In this document: positions 49,946-59,733 of the stretch, in pieces
How the letters are laid out: each line of letters starts with the position of its first letter
Position numbering within the stretch: position 1 is the first letter of the stretch
Source of the DNA: Bacteroidales bacterium
GTDB lineage: Bacteria; Bacteroidota; Bacteroidia; Bacteroidales; P3
Assembly (NCBI GenBank): GCA_024681475.1
Contig: JAILAT010000017.1
Span: 1-62,034 of the forward strand
Reading direction: 5' to 3'
DNA length: 62,034 nucleotides
Made by a program: the position numbers and the translations under genes
The notes under the pieces: model-generated
What the model was told of the DNA's origin: nothing
What the model saw: the letters and a program-made list of their open reading frames with translations, nothing else
The model's database searches: none

Positions 49946-50487
49946 CGCGAGCCCTCCTTTCTGCCTTTCAGAAAGCCGTAGAGCAAGCCACCTGCTGCCG
50001 CTGCGAGGATAACCCAGATGGGCGAAACACCTAGCAGCCAGATGAGTAGCGCTGAGCCGACAGGTATCCATACGTTGCGCCAGGAGACCTGTGCCCGCTT
50101 GGCCATATTGAAGACCGGGGCAGCGATGAGCGCCACCACGGCAGGACGGAGTCCCATGAAGATGCGCTCCACGATGACGTTGTCGCGGAAATGACGGAAA
50201 AAGATGGCCAGAAGAAGTATCAATGCGATGGGCATCAGTATGTTGCCGGCCACGGCGCAGACGATGCCGAACCAGCCGCCTTGTCGATAGCCGATGGCGG
50301 TGGCCATATTGACGGCGAAGACGCCGGGCATGGCTTGAGAGAGTGCCAGCTGGTCGAGAAATTCCTCTTGTGAGAGCCATTTTCGCCGCTCCACCACCTC
50401 TTTCTCCATCAAGGGTATCATGACGTAACCTCCTCCAATAGTGAAGGTTCCAATCTTCCAAAAGGATGCGAATAGCTGCCAATACAT
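49942..50487 (-). CDS. Chromate transporter, first half-size subunit
   Basis: The 181-residue protein is the other CHR half, with FWKIGTFTIGGGYVMIPLMEKEVV and LALSQAMPGVFAVNMATAIGY. The ATG at 50487 lies only four bases after a -7 promoter element, so its message may have no leader. The pair corresponds to the two halves of a full-length ChrA. Confidence 0.88.
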   Translation of the reverse strand: MYWQLFASFWKIGTFTIGGGYVMIPLMEKEVVERRKWLSQEEFLDQLALSQAMPGVFAVNMATAIGYRQGGWFGIVCAVAGNILMPIALILLLAIFFRHFRDNVIVERIFMGLRPAVVALIAAPVFNMAKRAQVSWRNVWIPVGSALLIWLLGVSPIWVILAAAAGGLLYGFLKGRKEGSR

Positions 50488-50491
50488 GCTG

Positions 50492-50537
50492 CAAAAATAA
50501 AAAAAACTTGCCGAATGAAAAAAAATATGTATTTTTG
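50492..50537. promoter_or_regulatory. Back-to-back promoters for the chromate pair and terC
   Basis: On the minus strand TATTTTTG at 50499-50492 lies four bases before the chromate transporter ATG. On the plus strand TTG at 50508-50510 and TATTTTTG at 50530-50537 (19-base spacing) drive terC. The two promoter regions overlap, so the genes may compete for polymerase. Confidence 0.65.
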
Positions 50538-50570
50538 CAAACCTTTTTGAAAAGTTTAGCCCGATATTAT

Positions 50571-51623
50571 ATGTTGACTAGATATCTGTTTTTTATTCTG
50601 TTCGTTGTTTTCATCGTGGTCATGCTGGCCTTGGATTTGGGTGTTTTTCACAAGAAAGACCATGTCACCTCGGTGAAAGAGGCCGCCATCTGGACCGGTG
50701 TCTGGATAGGACTCTCGCTGCTTATGGCCCTGCTGCTGTTTTTCCATGCCGAGTGGGTGCACGGCATCGGAGACCTCGACGGGCTGATGCACTATGCACA
50801 AAGCCAGCCGTCGTTGCTGGCGCAGCTGCAAGGTGTAACCGACTATAATACAGCTCTTTACATCTATCGCCATGAGATAACCGAGCAATATCTGGCTGGC
50901 TATTTCCTCGAGGAGTCGCTCTCCATCGACAACATCTTCGTGATGATTATGATTTTCGCCAGCTTCGGCATCGACAAGAAATACTACCATCGTGTGCTCT
51001 TTTGGGGTGTGATGGGTGCCATCGTGCTGCGCTTCGTGTTCATCTTCGCTTTGGGAGCCCTGGTGACGCGCTTGTCGTGGGTGTTGGCAGTCTTTGGTGT
51101 CGTGCTGATTTATAGCGGTATTAAGATGTTCCGAGAGAAGAGCAACGAGCATATCGACACTTCGGAGCACCCCGTGGTGAAGTTTTGCTCCAAGCATTTC
51201 CGGGTGAGCAGCAAGGTCGACGGGCACAACTTCTTCGTCCATATCGACGGCCATCGCTACTTGACTCCGCTTTTCTTGGTGCTGATTGTCATCGAGTTTA
51301 GCGACATCATCTTCGCTGTCGACTCTATCCCTGCCGTCTTCTCGGTAACCACCGACACATACGTGGTCTATATGTCCAACATCTTCGCCATCATGGGTTT
51401 ACGGTCGCTGTTCTTCCTTTTCAGCGACCTGGCCGACCGTTTCTGGCTCCTGCACTATGGGCTGGGCGTACTGCTCTGTTTCATAGGCGCAAAGATGATA
51501 GGTGCCGAATTTTTCCACTGGCATATCTCGACGATGATGTCGCTGATGGTGATTTTGGGCATACTGGTCTTCAGCATCGCGCTGTCGTTCTGCATCAAGA
51601 AGCCGGAGGCAAGGAAGAGTTGA
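50571..51623 (+). CDS. TerC/Alx family membrane protein
   Basis: The 350-residue protein has about nine helices and the TerC signature regions, including FLEESLSIDNIFVM and EFSDIIFAVDSIPAVF with conserved Asp and Glu in the membrane. Family members (Alx, TerC, MeeY) export manganese or resist tellurite. The ATG at 50571 begins the first helix. The leader is only about 28 bases and holds no yybP-ykoY manganese riboswitch. Confidence 0.9.
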   Translation: MLTRYLFFILFVVFIVVMLALDLGVFHKKDHVTSVKEAAIWTGVWIGLSLLMALLLFFHAEWVHGIGDLDGLMHYAQSQPSLLAQLQGVTDYNTALYIYRHEITEQYLAGYFLEESLSIDNIFVMIMIFASFGIDKKYYHRVLFWGVMGAIVLRFVFIFALGALVTRLSWVLAVFGVVLIYSGIKMFREKSNEHIDTSEHPVVKFCSKHFRVSSKVDGHNFFVHIDGHRYLTPLFLVLIVIEFSDIIFAVDSIPAVFSVTTDTYVVYMSNIFAIMGLRSLFFLFSDLADRFWLLHYGLGVLLCFIGAKMIGAEFFHWHISTMMSLMVILGILVFSIALSFCIKKPEARKS

Positions 51624-51724
51624 CGACAAGGTGAATGCAATGTTTTTTTTGACTGACATAATAATCTGATGCATCTGTCGTTATCAATAGAGTAAATAGA
51701 TAAGAAATAATAAAGATACTGTAA

Positions 51725-52036
51725 ATGAATGCATTATTAATACTTCTAGGGTCGATTAGGGATGTGCCCGATTGGTTTAAGACTACTGTCATGCTGGTGC
51801 TGATTGTGGTGGTGTTCTACTTGTTTTTGATACATCCACAGACAAAAAAGGCCAAAGAAGAGAAGCGTTACCACCAAGGTCTCCAGAAAGGCGACCACGT
51901 GATGACGACAGGAGGAATACACGGAACGATTGTATCGACCAGCGGCGACTATGCCCAGATTGAGGTGGCTCATGATACGCGCATCAAGGTTCAGCTTGAC
52001 ACCCTCCAGCCTATCCCGGAGCGCAAGAAGCGATAG
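51725..52036 (+). CDS. yajC: Preprotein translocase accessory protein YajC
   Basis: YajC associates with SecDF and the Sec translocon. The 103-residue protein has one membrane helix near residues 20-40 and then the conserved FLIHPQTKKAKEEKRY and GDHVMTTGGIHGTIVS. It has normal length. secD and secF are not adjacent. It is followed by a perfect terminator. Confidence 0.93.
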   Translation: MNALLILLGSIRDVPDWFKTTVMLVLIVVVFYLFLIHPQTKKAKEEKRYHQGLQKGDHVMTTGGIHGTIVSTSGDYAQIEVAHDTRIKVQLDTLQPIPERKKR

Positions 52037-52077
52037 GCTGACAGAAGGAATAGTCTTCCGAAAAGTTAAAACTTATT

Positions 52078-52124
52078 AAAAACCTTTGGGGCTCTTGGAG
52101 TTCCAAAGGTTTTTACTATTTTTG
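52078..52124 (+). terminator. Terminator after yajC with the tolC-operon promoter overlapping it
   Basis: AAAAACCTTTGG (52078-52089) and CCAAAGGTTTTT (52103-52114) form a perfect 12-bp stem ending in T5. A TTG in its loop (52095-52097) is 19 bases before TATTTTTG (52117-52124), so the -33 element of the next promoter seems to lie inside the terminator. Confidence 0.8.
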
Positions 52125-52354
52125 CAATTTCCATAATGGACATTATTTTTTTATTAATAATAATATAAAATAGTGCTATTGAGTGTGTTCGGTGTTGCGA
52201 AAGAGGGGCTGTCAGGAGAGAAGAAAAATGTTTTTTCCACTGATAGCCATTTCGGATGGATCTTTTTGAGGGACAGGAATGCAAATGACGGAAGGAGTCG
52301 CGCGAGCGTAAAAATCGACTTAGAACAACAGTAAGGAATAATAGGTAATACAAC
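52125..52354 (+). promoter_or_regulatory. 225-base untranslated leader of the efflux operon
   Basis: From the predicted start near 52130 to the tolC-like ATG no gene is visible. A 9-bp stem (GGCTGTCAG 52207-52215, CTGATAGCC 52240-52248, one G-U pair) encloses the start of a 13-codon mini-frame (ATG 52228). Its role is unknown. Confidence 0.4.
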
Positions 52355-53656
52355 ATGAAAATAGAGACGAAATCAAGATTGATGATGACGCTGTTGGCCA
52401 TAGCCCTGTTGGCTGCCGGTACGGGTGTCAGGGCCCAGGAGACGCTGCGGCTGACGCTGCAGGAGGCCCAGCAGTATGCACTGGAGCACAACCAGAGCAT
52501 GAAAAATGCCAATCTGGATGTTAAGAAAGCCGAGTTGGCACGCTGGCAGACCTTTTCGACTATGCTGCCGCAGGTGAATGCCAGCTTCGACTATCAGAAC
52601 ATGTGTGGCTACGAGATGAATATGAGCGGCTTCAAGATCCCGTTCGACCCTTCGGGCACCTTCAGCCTGACGGCCGCGGTGGCTGTGACGGGTGCCCAGA
52701 TAGTGGGCACGATGCTGCAGGACATTGCCATGGACATGACTGACATCAGCCGCATGCAGACCGAGCAGACGACTCGTGCGAATGTGAAGAATGTGTATGT
52801 CTCCATTCTGGTGATGGAGGAAACGGTCGACCTGCTCGACTCGTCGTTGGCCAACCTGGAGCGTCTGTCAGCGACGGCTCAAGCCAGCGTGGATGTGGGC
52901 GCCGCCGAGCAGGTGGATGCCGACAAACTGCAAGTGCAGGTGGCCACGATGCGCAACAGCATCACCAGCACCAAACGCTCGTTGCAGATGCTCTATAACT
53001 CACTGCTGCTGCAGCTGGGCGCCGAGGTGGACAAGCAGCTGGAACTGATCACACCACTGGACGACATTATGAATGTGGGCAACGCCCTGCAGCTGATGGC
53101 GCATCCTTTCAACATTGAGAACAACTACAACTACCAGCTGTTGGAGCAGAACGAGAAACTGGCGCGTCGCAATGTGACGATGGCCTGGATGGACCGCTCT
53201 CCGACACTGTCGGTGTTCTACCAATACAGCAAGAAGAAATATTTCGGCGACGAAGGCATGAACATGACGCCGCCCAACATGGTGGGTGCCAGCCTTTCGC
53301 TGCCCATTTTCTCGAGCGGCACGCATACCGCCAAAATCAAAAGCGCCAAAATCGACCTGCAGGAGACGCAGAACAGCAAGCAGCAGGCCATCGACGGCCT
53401 GATGGTGCAATACAACCAGCTGCGCTACGACCTGGCGTCGGCGCTGGAGAGCTACGACATCCAAAGCAAAAATCTGGACGTCACCAAGCGCGTGTTCGAC
53501 AACTTGACTGAAAAATACAAATATGGTCGTGCCAGCAGTCTGGAGGTGACCAACGCCTCGACCGATATCATTTCGGCCCAGAGCAACTACATCCAGGCAG
53601 TGATGAGTGTCGTCTCGGCTCAGATTCAGCTGGAGAATTTGTTGAATGAACAGTGA
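52355..53656 (+). CDS. TolC family outer-membrane efflux protein
   Basis: The 433-residue protein has a signal peptide ending VRAQ and the two repeated coiled-coil halves of TolC-like channels. Typical stretches are LTLQEAQQYALEHNQSMKNA and, at the end, YGRASSLEVTNASTDIISAQSNYIQA. It forms the outer-membrane duct of the RND pump encoded downstream. It leads the operon tolC, membrane-fusion protein, TPR protein, RND pump, PG0541. Confidence 0.92.
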   Translation: MKIETKSRLMMTLLAIALLAAGTGVRAQETLRLTLQEAQQYALEHNQSMKNANLDVKKAELARWQTFSTMLPQVNASFDYQNMCGYEMNMSGFKIPFDPSGTFSLTAAVAVTGAQIVGTMLQDIAMDMTDISRMQTEQTTRANVKNVYVSILVMEETVDLLDSSLANLERLSATAQASVDVGAAEQVDADKLQVQVATMRNSITSTKRSLQMLYNSLLLQLGAEVDKQLELITPLDDIMNVGNALQLMAHPFNIENNYNYQLLEQNEKLARRNVTMAWMDRSPTLSVFYQYSKKKYFGDEGMNMTPPNMVGASLSLPIFSSGTHTAKIKSAKIDLQETQNSKQQAIDGLMVQYNQLRYDLASALESYDIQSKNLDVTKRVFDNLTEKYKYGRASSLEVTNASTDIISAQSNYIQAVMSVVSAQIQLENLLNEQ

Positions 53657-53707
53657 TTGTTTGTCACAACCGCTTACCGCATACTAGAAAAAAAACAAAA
53701 AAACAAG

Positions 53708-54757
53708 ATGAATAAGATACTGAGAACAGCAACGATTGTTATTGCCGTGGCCACCCTGGTGGGCTGCGGAGGAAAGAAAAGCAACAACCAGGCCACCACG
53801 ACGCAGAAAGAAGCCGAGAAGGTGCAGGTGCTGACGCTGGCCAGCGAGCGCATCAGCAAGACCCTCGAGTTGTCGTCGACACTGGAAGGCTATGAAACCA
53901 TGAACATTGCGCCGAGCATCACCGGCCACATCGAGCATATCTATGTGGAGGTGGGCAGCCGTGTGCAGAAAGGCTCGATGCTAGTGCGCATGGACCAGAC
54001 ACAGCTCAACACCACACGCATCAATCTGGCCAGTACCAAGACGGAGCTGGACCGTGTGATGGCACTGAAAGCCTCGGGAAGCATCAGCGAGCAGGTGTAC
54101 GACCAGACCAAAGCAGGCTATGACCAGCTGGTTGAGACCGAGCGTTTCCAGGAAGAGAACACTTTTGTGAAGGCCAAATTCGCCGGTGTCATCAGTGCCA
54201 AGAACTATGAGGACGGCGAGATGTACACAGGTGCGCCGATACTGACGTTGACGCAGATTTCGCGTCTGAAAGCCATCATCAATATTCCCGAGACCTACTA
54301 TCCCAAGGTGAAGGCCGGCATGAAAGTGGAGGTGGCTTGCGACATTTACCCCGACCAGGTGTTCAATGCCACCATCGAAATTGTGTATCCCACCATCGAC
54401 CCTGCAACACACACCTTCCAGGCCAAGCTGAATATTCCCAACCCCGGCGAGAAGATTCGTCCGGGTATGTATGTCCGCACCCGTTTGGCTGTCGGCGAGG
54501 TTGACGCCATTGTGGTGCCCTACCAGAGCGTGCTGAAGCTGACGGGCTCCAACGACCGTTATGTCTTTGTGAACGACGGCGGTGTGGCACGTCGCGTGTC
54601 GGTGACCATGGGTCAGCGCTTCGACGACCGTATCGAGATTATCCCCGTCGAAAATGGTGCCCTGCAGGCTGGCGACGAGTTGGTGGTGATAGGTCAGGCC
54701 CGTCTGGTGGACGGCAGCCGTCTGGAGATAGTGGACGACAATACGCAGACGGAATAG
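53708..54757 (+). CDS. RND efflux periplasmic adaptor (membrane-fusion) lipoprotein
   Basis: The 349-residue adaptor has a lipoprotein signal (LVGC, Cys about residue 20), then the hairpin and lipoyl parts (STLEGYETMNIAPSITGHIE, VEVGSRVQKGSMLVRMD) and the beta-barrel and proximal domains. It links the RND pump to the TolC channel. The ATG at 53708 starts at the signal peptide. The frame is open a little further upstream. Confidence 0.92.
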   Translation: MNKILRTATIVIAVATLVGCGGKKSNNQATTTQKEAEKVQVLTLASERISKTLELSSTLEGYETMNIAPSITGHIEHIYVEVGSRVQKGSMLVRMDQTQLNTTRINLASTKTELDRVMALKASGSISEQVYDQTKAGYDQLVETERFQEENTFVKAKFAGVISAKNYEDGEMYTGAPILTLTQISRLKAIINIPETYYPKVKAGMKVEVACDIYPDQVFNATIEIVYPTIDPATHTFQAKLNIPNPGEKIRPGMYVRTRLAVGEVDAIVVPYQSVLKLTGSNDRYVFVNDGGVARRVSVTMGQRFDDRIEIIPVENGALQAGDELVVIGQARLVDGSRLEIVDDNTQTE

Positions 54758-54850
54758 TAGGAGAGACAGATAGTTGTACTTATCTCAAAACTTTTGTAAT
54801 TAGATATTCGATATTCAGCAAAGAGATAGATGTTTTTAACCCGAGAGAAT

Positions 54851-56050
54851 ATGACCAGGCGGATCTTCGTGTTCGTGGCGTTGATAGCTTTGATGCCGGC
54901 ATTGCTTTTTGCCCAAAGCGAGAAGTCGGTGCTGAAGAAAGCCGACAAGCTGATTGCCAAGCGGCAGTACAAATCGGCCTACGAACTGCTTGATCGATAC
55001 GATGCCACCAACGACCGTGCCGCCATCGTGCTGAAAAAGGAGGAGATAGTGCTGAACTATTTCAGCTTAAATATCATGCACATGATGTATGCGCTCGACG
55101 ACCTGAAGAAAGGGGAGAGCTTGGATGAGATAAGGGGCAGCATGGAAAAGATGTCGGAGATGTTCACATTCGAGAGCGATAGCCTGTTGCTGCGTCTGCT
55201 GGCCAAAAATCCCGACGATCCGTCACTGTTGGATGGCCATGCCGCCTACCATTATGCGATACTCTTCGACTATGGCGAGGAAATGTGGATCACCTATACC
55301 GACTCGGTCTGTTGGCACTATATCGAGGAGGCCTCCAATGCAAATGTCAGCGCCAAAGCCAGTTATCTGTTGGGACTGCGCAATACATATAATGCCGACT
55401 ACCCTTCGGCAGTGAGGAACTTCAAGCAAGTCATCGCCAAGGACGCCACGATGTGGAACGCATATTACAACATGGGCTTCGCATACTACAACATGGAGCA
55501 ATACCGTGAGGCCCTGGACTGCTTCCGCGAGTCGTACAAAGGCTACAAAGAGATCGGCTATAAAGGCGATGCGGCCAATGCGATGGGTATGATCTATTCC
55601 AAGGCGCTCGGCAATGCCGACAGCGGTCTGCACTGTTTCAATTTGGCCATCCAGTGCGATCCGACGAATTTGTACTATCATCTCAACCGGTTGGAACTCT
55701 TCCTGAGCATGCAAGAGCCAGCAGCCTACGAACAAATGATCACCTGCTGGCAGTTGGCGATGGAGGATCTCGACAACGAGAACCTATTCTCCGATGTGAT
55801 GGATATGCTGAACATGTTTGTCGAAGCCGGACGTTGGGAAGAGCCGTTGGCGTATCTGAAAATCCGTGCCGACAGTAGCGAGTCGACCTTCGAGAAGGCG
55901 ATGGCAAACCTCTACTCCGGTCTGCTGATGGCTGGCGAAGATAATGATGCCGTGCTTTACCTGATACGCTCCAAAGAACTGTTCTCGGAGCTGGGAATGG
56001 ACAGCGTCGTTTCAGACATTCAAGTATTTATTGACGGACTTGATCATTAA
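54851..56050 (+). CDS. Periplasmic TPR-repeat protein inside the efflux operon
   Basis: The 399-residue protein has a signal peptide (MTRRIFVFVALIALMPALLF, then AQ) followed by helical repeats, of which YNMGFAYYNMEQYREALDCF is a clear TPR unit. It lies between the adaptor and pump genes of an RND system, a position not needed by standard pumps. It may assist assembly or may simply share the transcript. ATG 54851 starts the signal peptide. ATG 54830 in frame is an alternative. Confidence 0.78.
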   Translation: MTRRIFVFVALIALMPALLFAQSEKSVLKKADKLIAKRQYKSAYELLDRYDATNDRAAIVLKKEEIVLNYFSLNIMHMMYALDDLKKGESLDEIRGSMEKMSEMFTFESDSLLLRLLAKNPDDPSLLDGHAAYHYAILFDYGEEMWITYTDSVCWHYIEEASNANVSAKASYLLGLRNTYNADYPSAVRNFKQVIAKDATMWNAYYNMGFAYYNMEQYREALDCFRESYKGYKEIGYKGDAANAMGMIYSKALGNADSGLHCFNLAIQCDPTNLYYHLNRLELFLSMQEPAAYEQMITCWQLAMEDLDNENLFSDVMDMLNMFVEAGRWEEPLAYLKIRADSSESTFEKAMANLYSGLLMAGEDNDAVLYLIRSKELFSELGMDSVVSDIQVFIDGLDH

Positions 56051-56113
56051 TCAATCTGTCGTGGACGACAACGCCCCGCAGAACGAACAATAATTAAAGA
56101 TAATAATAGAATA

Positions 56114-59100
56114 ATGGCAATATACAAAACTGCAATTCAAAAGCCTATCACGACAGGCTTGATTTTCGTGGCCGTGATTATTTTGGGAATCTTCTCGCTG
56201 TCGCGTCTGCCTATCGACCAGATGCCCGAGATGGATCCGCCTTATGTCACGGTGATGACTACCTACGCCGGCGCCAATGCCAGTGAGATAGAGACCAACA
56301 TTACCAAACTGATTGAGAACTCGCTCAACTCAGTGGACGGACTGAAGAACATCACTTCCAACAGCCGTGACAACCTTTCGATAGTCACCCTGGAGTTTGA
56401 GTGGGGTTCCGACCTCGACGAGTCGCTCAACGACATACGCTCGTATGTGGACCTGCTCTATGACAACCTGCCTGATGGAGTTTCGAGGCCTATGATATTG
56501 AAACTCAACTCGTCGGCGATGCCTGTCATGGTGTATGGCTTCACGGCCAACGAGAGCTATTCGGGACTCGACCGCATATTGGAAGACAATGTGGTCAATG
56601 TGTTGAACCGCGTGGACGGTATCGGCAACATCACCGTTAGCGGAGCGCCGGAGCGCTATGTCTATATCGACCTCGACCCGAAGCAGCTCGACGCGTACCA
56701 TCTGAGCCTCGAAGTGGTGGGCAACGCCATCTCGGCCAACAACCTGGACTTGGCTAGCGGCACGGTGAAGATGGGTAAGGAGCAGTACCAGATGCGCGTG
56801 AAGGGAGAGTATGTAGAAAGCAGCGAGATAGCCGATATAGTGGTGGCCACGACACCCATGGGTCGGCAAATCTATGTGCGCGACCTGGCTACGGTGCGCG
56901 ACACCATCAAAGACCTCTCTCTCGACGAAAAAATCAACCGTCACGACGGTGCACGCCTCATCATCACTAAGCAAACGGGAGCCAACACGGTGGCCATCTG
57001 TCGCGATGTGAAGAACGAGATGAAGAAGATAGAGAAAAATCTGCCTCCCGACATCGAGAACACGCTGGTGCGCGATGGTTCGGAAGATATTATCAACGCC
57101 ATCAACGGCTTGACCAGCAGTATCTTCTATGCATTGCTTTTTGTGGTACTTGTGGTGCTAGTGTTTCTGGGCAACTGGAGGTCCACAGTAATCATCGCGT
57201 TGACCATCCCCATATCGTTAGTTACTTCGTTCATCTATCTGCTGCTGGCCGACAGCTCGCTGAATATCATATCGCTGGCATCGCTGACAGTGGCCATTGG
57301 TATGGTGGTGGACGATGCTATCGTGGTGCTGGAAAATATCACCAAGCATATAGAACGCGGTGAAAATCCCCGTGAGGCGGCCATCTGCGCCACCAACGAG
57401 GTGTGGACTTCGGTGATAGCGACGACATTGGTGCTGGTGGCGGTGTTTGTACCCCTCACCATGTTGCCAGGCATGATGGGCATCTTCTTCAAGGAGTTGG
57501 GCTGGATCATCACCATCGTGGTGTGTGTGTCGACTACGGCGGCCATCACGCTGATACCCATGCTGTCGTCGAAGATGCTGAAAGAGCGTCCTTTCTTCCT
57601 GAAGAAAGAGGACGAAGCTGCCTACCAGAGAAAGCAGGAACGCAACCTGTGGAACCGCACAGTGGGGCGCACATTCACAATCATCGAGAAAGGCTATGCC
57701 AACTTGCTGCGTTGGTGCCTGAACCATAAGCTGATTACCTATCTACTGGCAGTTGCCCTGTTTGTGCTCTCAATCCTACCGCTGCTCTTGGGACAGATAG
57801 GCATGGACTTCATGAAGGAACAGGATAATGGTGCTATGAGCATATCGGCTGACTTGCAGCGTGGTACACGTATCGAGGAGACGCTCAAGACGGCGCGCCA
57901 GATGGAGAACGACATCTACGAGCTGCTGGGTGACGACGTGCTGGTGGTCAGCACCTCGGCGGGCAGCAACGACGATGCCGGCTTTGCGGCGCTCTTCAAC
58001 AGCACGACGAACAACAAGATATCCATGTCGGTGCGTACGACGAAGAAGAACGAGCGCGACCGCACCATTTTCGAGATGCAGGAGATTCTGCGCCAGCGTT
58101 TCGCGCAGTATCCCGAAATCATCACCTATCAGGTGAACAGCGGCGGCATGGGCGGCGGCTCGAACAACAGCCTGCAGGTGGAGATATACGGCTACGATTT
58201 TGACCAGACGACCCTTTTCGCGCAGGATTTGCGCAAACGCATAGAGGACAATGTGCCCGGTGCGCGCGACACGAAGGTGAGCCGTGACGAGGACCGTGCG
58301 GAGCTGAAGATAGTGCTCGACAAGGAGAAACTGGGTCGCCATGGACTGAACGAGAGCACGGTGGCAATGTATGTGCGCAACCGGGTGAACGGCATGTCGT
58401 GCGGCTACCTGAAGGAGGACGGCGAGGAGTACAACATCCTTTGCCGCCTGAAAGAGGACTATCGTTCCTCCATCAGCGACATCGAACAGCTCTCCATCCC
58501 CACGGCTACGGGAGGCCTCATCAAGCTTGAGGAACTGGGCAGGATAGAGGAGTATTGGTGTCCGCCGACCATCGAGCGTAAGAACCGTCAGCGCTATCTG
58601 ACGCTTACGGTGATGCCCTACAAGACATCGTTGCAGGAGCTGGCGCGGAATGTGCAGGCTGAAATTGACCAGATGAATGTGCCGCATGGTGTGAGCTACG
58701 CTTTGGCAGGCAACTATGAAGACCAACAGGAGTCGACGCGGAACATGTTTCTGCTTGCCAATCTCATCATGATGCTTGTCTACATCGTGATGGCATCGCA
58801 GTTTGAGAGCTTCGGCAAGCCTTTCATCATCATGTTCTCAATACCCTTCGCACTCAGCGGTGTCGTCTTTGCGCTGCTCATCGCCGGTGAGAACCTCGAT
58901 ATGATAGGTATGCTGGGTCTGATACTCCTCATCGGTATCGTGGTGAAGAACGGTATTGTGCTGGTCGACTACATCAACCTGATGCGCGAACGCGATTTGC
59001 CTCTGGTTGAAGCTATCGCCGTCAGTGGTCAGAGCCGTTTGCGTCCTGTGTTGATGACGGCATTCACCACCATTCTGGGTATGATACCCATGGCTACCTC

Positions 59101-59329
59101 CAAGAGCGAGGGCTCCGAGCTGTGGACCACCATGGGTCTCGTCGTCATCGGCGGCTTGACGGTGTCCACCTTCGTCACCCTCATCATTGTGCCGGTGCTC
59201 TATGCCGCCTTCTATCGTAAGAGCGACCAGGAAAAATTGGCGAAGTTGCGCAAGAAGTTTGTCTTTATGAGCATCGACCTGGAGCAAAGCCGGGATGAAC
59301 AGGACAGCAACGATAATGAAGTGAAATAA
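56114..59329 (+). CDS. RND efflux pump inner-membrane subunit (AcrB/HAE1 type)
   Basis: The 1071-residue pump has the twelve-helix RND layout with two large periplasmic loops. The first helix region begins KPITTGLIFVAVIIL, and the TM4 proton-relay motif AIGMVVDDAIVVLENI contains the paired Asp residues. The second half repeats the fold (GLILLIGIVVKNGIVLVDYINLMRE). It exports drugs, bile salts or other compounds driven by protons, with the TolC and adaptor proteins from the same operon. Confidence 0.95.
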   Translation: MAIYKTAIQKPITTGLIFVAVIILGIFSLSRLPIDQMPEMDPPYVTVMTTYAGANASEIETNITKLIENSLNSVDGLKNITSNSRDNLSIVTLEFEWGSDLDESLNDIRSYVDLLYDNLPDGVSRPMILKLNSSAMPVMVYGFTANESYSGLDRILEDNVVNVLNRVDGIGNITVSGAPERYVYIDLDPKQLDAYHLSLEVVGNAISANNLDLASGTVKMGKEQYQMRVKGEYVESSEIADIVVATTPMGRQIYVRDLATVRDTIKDLSLDEKINRHDGARLIITKQTGANTVAICRDVKNEMKKIEKNLPPDIENTLVRDGSEDIINAINGLTSSIFYALLFVVLVVLVFLGNWRSTVIIALTIPISLVTSFIYLLLADSSLNIISLASLTVAIGMVVDDAIVVLENITKHIERGENPREAAICATNEVWTSVIATTLVLVAVFVPLTMLPGMMGIFFKELGWIITIVVCVSTTAAITLIPMLSSKMLKERPFFLKKEDEAAYQRKQERNLWNRTVGRTFTIIEKGYANLLRWCLNHKLITYLLAVALFVLSILPLLLGQIGMDFMKEQDNGAMSISADLQRGTRIEETLKTARQMENDIYELLGDDVLVVSTSAGSNDDAGFAALFNSTTNNKISMSVRTTKKNERDRTIFEMQEILRQRFAQYPEIITYQVNSGGMGGGSNNSLQVEIYGYDFDQTTLFAQDLRKRIEDNVPGARDTKVSRDEDRAELKIVLDKEKLGRHGLNESTVAMYVRNRVNGMSCGYLKEDGEEYNILCRLKEDYRSSISDIEQLSIPTATGGLIKLEELGRIEEYWCPPTIERKNRQRYLTLTVMPYKTSLQELARNVQAEIDQMNVPHGVSYALAGNYEDQQESTRNMFLLANLIMMLVYIVMASQFESFGKPFIIMFSIPFALSGVVFALLIAGENLDMIGMLGLILLIGIVVKNGIVLVDYINLMRERDLPLVEAIAVSGQSRLRPVLMTAFTTILGMIPMATSKSEGSELWTTMGLVVIGGLTVSTFVTLIIVPVLYAAFYRKSDQEKLAKLRKKFVFMSIDLEQSRDEQDSNDNEVK

Positions 59330-59347
59330 TAAAGAATAATATAGAAT

Positions 59348-59644
59348 ATGAAATCGGTATTGATAGTATTCAATCAGGCCAGCACCGAGCGTGTGGAATA
59401 TATGTTGGACACTTTGCAGATAAGGGGCTTCACTTTCTGGGAGAATGTGCAGGGACGTGGGCATCTCAATGGCGATCCCCATCGCGGCACGCATACATGG
59501 CCCGAGATGAACAATGCGCTGCTCACCGTTGTCGAGGACGACAAGGTGGAGTCGCTGCTCACCTCAGTCCGCAAACTCGACAAACGCAACGAAGAGGTGG
59601 GTGTCCGCGCCTTTGTGTGGAACGTTGAGGCCAGCACACTGTAA
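59348..59644 (+). CDS. PG0541 family transporter-associated protein (PII-like fold)
   Basis: The 98-residue protein matches the PG0541 family, small cytoplasmic proteins encoded after RND pumps in Bacteroidetes and related to PII-type folds (MKSVLIVFNQASTERVEYML, then RGFTFWENVQGRG and GDPHRGTHTWPEMNNALLTV). It may bind a small ligand or the pump and adjust its activity. It ends the operon and is followed by a terminator. Confidence 0.85.
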   Translation: MKSVLIVFNQASTERVEYMLDTLQIRGFTFWENVQGRGHLNGDPHRGTHTWPEMNNALLTVVEDDKVESLLTSVRKLDKRNEEVGVRAFVWNVEASTL

Positions 59645-59733
59645 TGGTTTGGGTAGGGGACAATAAGGACCTTATGCCCGAATAATCGGATTGCTTATCC
59701 AAATCGCCCGTTTTTGGGGGATTTATTGAAAAT

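Noticed and set aside
49370-50494. A 374-codon minus-strand frame covering both chromate transporter halves.
   Set aside because: Only its last 191 codons are the real second half. The first part is out of frame with the true first half at 49942-50487.
50538-50570. Looked for a yybP-ykoY manganese riboswitch before terC.
   Set aside because: The leader is only about 28 bases and has no such structure.
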